Assembly (NCBI GenBank): GCA_030837345.1
Contig: JAUPKQ010000119.1
Location: 1-49,997, forward strand
Source of the DNA: Actinomycetota bacterium
GTDB lineage: Bacteria > Actinomycetota > Actinomycetes > Actinomycetales > Kineosporiaceae
Length of the DNA stretch: 49,997 bases
Direction of reading: 5' to 3'
The position numbers were made by a program, and so were the translations under genes. Positions 47,943 to 49,997 of the stretch are shown here, in pieces. How positions within the stretch are numbered: the first letter of the stretch is position 1; the number at the start of each line of letters is the position of its first letter. The notes under the pieces were generated by a model. That model was not told the origin of the DNA, made no database searches, and saw nothing but the letters and a program-made list of their open reading frames with translations.

Positions 47943-48476
47943 TCACCCGGCGCGTGTCACCGGGCCCATCGGTGAGCATAGCCCAGGGCCGGTACGCGGA
48001 CGGGACGGGACGAATCCGGCAGGGTCCGCCGGCGGGTCGAAGATCTTCCGGAAGCAGAACGCCGCTGGTGACGGTCCTCTCCGCTGGAGGAGGGCACGCC
48101 GTTCGAAGGCCTCGTCGAGATCCGGGACATGCCCCTTCGGAACCCACCACAGCACGGCATGCTCCTCACGCTGGGACACGAACCACTCGCGGCTGCGGCA
48201 AATCATCTCCGCGTGCTCCGGACCGTAGACGAAGTCGGCGAGCGCGTGGACGGACTCCCAGACGGACAGATTCACGACGATCCGCCCGTCCCCGCACCCC
48301 GGGACCCGGACCGGGCCGCCGTCCGGGAGGGGAAGCTGCCACACGAAGCCCGGGGCGTCGTCCGCGAGGGCACGGACAGGAACGAGCAACGTGAAGAAAC
48401 CGGTGAGTTCGGGTGCTGGTCCGTCGACGGCCCGCATCGGACGTGCGACGTTCAACTGGGCGAGGTGCCAGGTCAT
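47943..48476 (-). CDS. DUF3291 family protein
   Basis: A 177-residue protein of the DUF3291 family, seen from the start WHLAQLNVARPMRAVDGPA, the central IVVNLSVWESVHALADFVYG and the WWVPKGHVPDLDEA segment. The fold is a dimeric alpha/beta barrel of the type found in small monooxygenases and heme-degrading enzymes; no activity is established. The ATG at 48476 has GGAGGGGGG upstream. The gene lies just upstream of the DLW-39 gene on the same strand, with a 19-nt gap. Confidence 0.88.
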   Translation of the reverse strand: MTWHLAQLNVARPMRAVDGPAPELTGFFTLLVPVRALADDAPGFVWQLPLPDGGPVRVPGCGDGRIVVNLSVWESVHALADFVYGPEHAEMICRSREWFVSQREEHAVLWWVPKGHVPDLDEAFERRALLQRRGPSPAAFCFRKIFDPPADPAGFVPSRPRTGPGLCSPMGPVTRAG

Positions 48477-48561
48477 TGCGCCCCCCTCCGAGGGATCCAC
48501 GCCGCCGGACGGCGACACGCCGCAAGCGTGCATCTCAGCACGCCGGAACACCAAGGACTTA

Positions 48562-49389
48562 TTAGCCCATCCAGTTGAAGCTCGCCGGATCCGGACCGAT
48601 CCGCCGGCCCGAGTCGAGGGTGGCGATCGCGGCCAGGTCCTCGTCGTCCAGGGAGAAGTCGAAGATCTTGATGTTCTCGGCGATGCGCGACGGCGTGACC
48701 GACTTGGGGATGACGACGTTGCCGATCTGCACATGCCAGCGCAGCACGATCTGGGCCGGGGTCCGCCCGTGCTTCGCCCCGAGACGGGCGAGCAGCGGGT
48801 GGTCCAGCAGCCCCTTGCCGGAGCCGAGCGGGCTCCACGCCTCGGTCGCGATGCCGTGCTCGGTGTGGAAGGCACGCAGTTCGCTCTGGGCGAGCTCCGG
48901 GCTGAGTTCGATCTGGTTGACGGCGGGGACGACGCCCGTTTCGTCGAACAGGCGTCGCAGCGTCTCGACGGTGAAGTTCGAGACCCCGATCGCTCGCACC
49001 CGGCCGTCGGAATAGAGCTTCTCCAGGGCACGCCAGGCCTCGACATACCGGTCCTGGGCGGGACACGGCCAGTGAATCAGGTAGAGATCGAGGACGTCGA
49101 GCCCGAGCCTCGCCAGGCTGGCGTCGAACGCGCGCAGGGCCGTCTCGTAGTCGTGCTCGTCGTTCCACAGCTTGGTCGTGACGAAAACCTGGTCGCGCGG
49201 GATCCCCGACGCCCGCAGGGCCCGCCCGACCCCCTCTTCGTTGAAGTAGAGCTTGGCGGTGTCGATGCTGCGGTAGCCGGCCTCCAGGGCGGTCGACACC
49301 GCCTGTTGGGCCTCGTCGTCAGGGACCTGCCACACTCCGAAACCGAGCTGAGGCATCTGGACGCCGTTGTTCAGCGTGAGGATCTGCAT
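48562..49389 (-). CDS. Aldo/keto reductase
   Basis: A 275-residue NADPH-dependent reductase of the 2,5-diketo-D-gluconate reductase group. The catalytic tetrad is complete: Asp43, Tyr48 (DTAKLYFNEEGVG), Lys73 (TTKLWN) and His106 (LIHWP). The NADPH-binding segment VVIPKSVTPSRIAEN is present near the end. It reduces aldehydes and ketones; the natural substrate is unknown. The ATG at 49389 follows AGGA about 8 nt upstream. It may share a transcript with the DUF3291 gene 85 nt downstream. Confidence 0.93.
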   Translation of the reverse strand: MQILTLNNGVQMPQLGFGVWQVPDDEAQQAVSTALEAGYRSIDTAKLYFNEEGVGRALRASGIPRDQVFVTTKLWNDEHDYETALRAFDASLARLGLDVLDLYLIHWPCPAQDRYVEAWRALEKLYSDGRVRAIGVSNFTVETLRRLFDETGVVPAVNQIELSPELAQSELRAFHTEHGIATEAWSPLGSGKGLLDHPLLARLGAKHGRTPAQIVLRWHVQIGNVVIPKSVTPSRIAENIKIFDFSLDDEDLAAIATLDSGRRIGPDPASFNWMG

Positions 49390-49580
49390 ACCTTCATCCT
49401 GTCGCAGACACGGCCGGCGTCCAGCCGTCCCGCCGGGTGTTTCGTCTCTCCCCGATCCTCGCCCCAGATCCTCGCCCCCGATCTCTCGGACGGGCGGGAG
49501 GTGGGCTCGCGGTCCATGGCAGGGTTGGTGCGGCGGTACCGGACCGCCGCACCAGCTGACGTGATCCCTGGAGGGCTCCG

Positions 49581-49997
49581 ATGCGGGGCATCGACTTCGC
49601 CAGTCCCACCCGTCCGTCCCGCCTCGCCCGGCGATCGGCGGTCGCGCTCACGGCACTGGCCGTCGGTGCGGGTGGCATCGGCGGTCTGGGCGGATGTGGA
49701 TCGAGCGCACCTTCGACCGCGGCCGCCACGAGCGAGCCCGACCTCGGCGTGGTCGAGGAGGGAGTCCGCAACCAGCAGGACGTCGCGTTCGTCCGCGAGA
49801 TGATCCTTCATCACCGGACGTCGGTCGCTCTGGCGCGCCTGGCGGAGGGCCGGACGGAGAACGCCCGGGTCCGTGCTCTCGCGCAGCGCGTCGAGACGGC
49901 GGCCACCCCGGAGACCGAGCAACTCACCCGCTGGGCGACCGCCTGGGGACAACCGGTTCCGGCGGTCACCGCCGCCGGCCGGCCGGTCACGGGGACC
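49581..49997 (+). CDS. DUF305 lipoprotein, partial (runs off the window)
   Basis: 139 codons are visible and the frame is still open at the window edge. A basic start and hydrophobic stretch lead to a lipobox (IGGLGGC, lipidated Cys about residue 41), so it is anchored on the outer face of the membrane. The following part (QDVAFVREMILHHRTSVAL) has the F-x-x-x-M-I-x-H-H pattern of DUF305 proteins, ferritin-like helical bundles often linked to copper or other metals. GGAG precedes the ATG. It is divergent from the aldo/keto reductase gene. Confidence 0.82.
   Translation, partial: MRGIDFASPTRPSRLARRSAVALTALAVGAGGIGGLGGCGSSAPSTAAATSEPDLGVVEEGVRNQQDVAFVREMILHHRTSVALARLAEGRTENARVRALAQRVETAATPETEQLTRWATAWGQPVPAVTAAGRPVTGT

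Overview
This window is chromosomal DNA from a high-GC Gram-positive bacterium (Actinomycetota). The clearest sign is the gene order tRNA-Leu(CAG) - fhaA - fhaB - pstP - rodA - pbpA - pknA - pknB - trpG/pabA-like - DUF881 - crgA - rhomboid - ppiA (18.8-32.3 kb), the cell-growth and Ser/Thr-phosphorylation block found close to oriC in Mycobacterium and Streptomyces. FhaA, CrgA, a DUF5324-like gene and a 39-codon DLW-39 gene are actinobacterial hallmarks, and GTG starts with GTGA/ATGA start-stop overlaps are frequent. The genus cannot be named from the sequence.

Layout. 0-4.2 kb: a GH94 cellobiose phosphorylase facing a phosphoglucomutase across a perfect palindrome, together able to turn cellobiose into glucose 6-phosphate. 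4.8-11.9 kb, plus strand: a membrane protein, a HipA-like gene missing its core, a P-loop kinase, a fused E1 alpha/beta TPP enzyme, a DUF1015 protein and an EAL-HDOD protein. 11.8-14.4 kb, minus strand: feoA-feoB-feoC ferrous iron uptake with an IdeR/DtxR-like box before feoA. 15-18.7 kb: a PIG-V-like mannosyltransferase, a zinc-ribbon protein, a maltokinase-like protein that has lost catalytic residues, a small membrane protein and tRNA-Leu. 19.2-32.3 kb: the conserved growth block, in which kinases, phosphatase and FHA readers control peptidoglycan synthesis by RodA/PbpA.

32.7-42.5 kb is largely accessory. After the DUF5324-like gene come a globin-like protein, a FIST sensor, an acetyltransferase and a PAS-GGDEF diguanylate cyclase; then a secreted cysteine-containing protein; then a gene-free stretch dense in inverted repeats that ends at a broken transposase; then a STAND/NB-ARC-TPR protein; then tRNA-Ala(TGC). 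42.7-47.5 kb is a minus-strand operon: DeoR regulator, 1-phosphofructokinase-like kinase, split mannitol-type PTS (IIC, IIB, IIA) and a zinc alcohol dehydrogenase. It lies between tRNA-Ala and the DLW-39 gene, which usually stay close. The window ends with a DUF3291 protein, an aldo/keto reductase and the start of a DUF305 lipoprotein gene cut by the window edge.

Most worth a second look: a ~65-69 bp palindromic repeat found twice 37 kb apart; the palindrome-rich stretch at 39.2-39.8 kb; the globin-FIST-GGDEF neighbourhood, in which the globin lacks its expected proximal His; the PTS operon, whose enzymes suggest hexitol breakdown through a ketose 1-phosphate; two mutually exclusive hairpins before the EAL-HDOD gene; and several genes keeping a fold but missing key residues.
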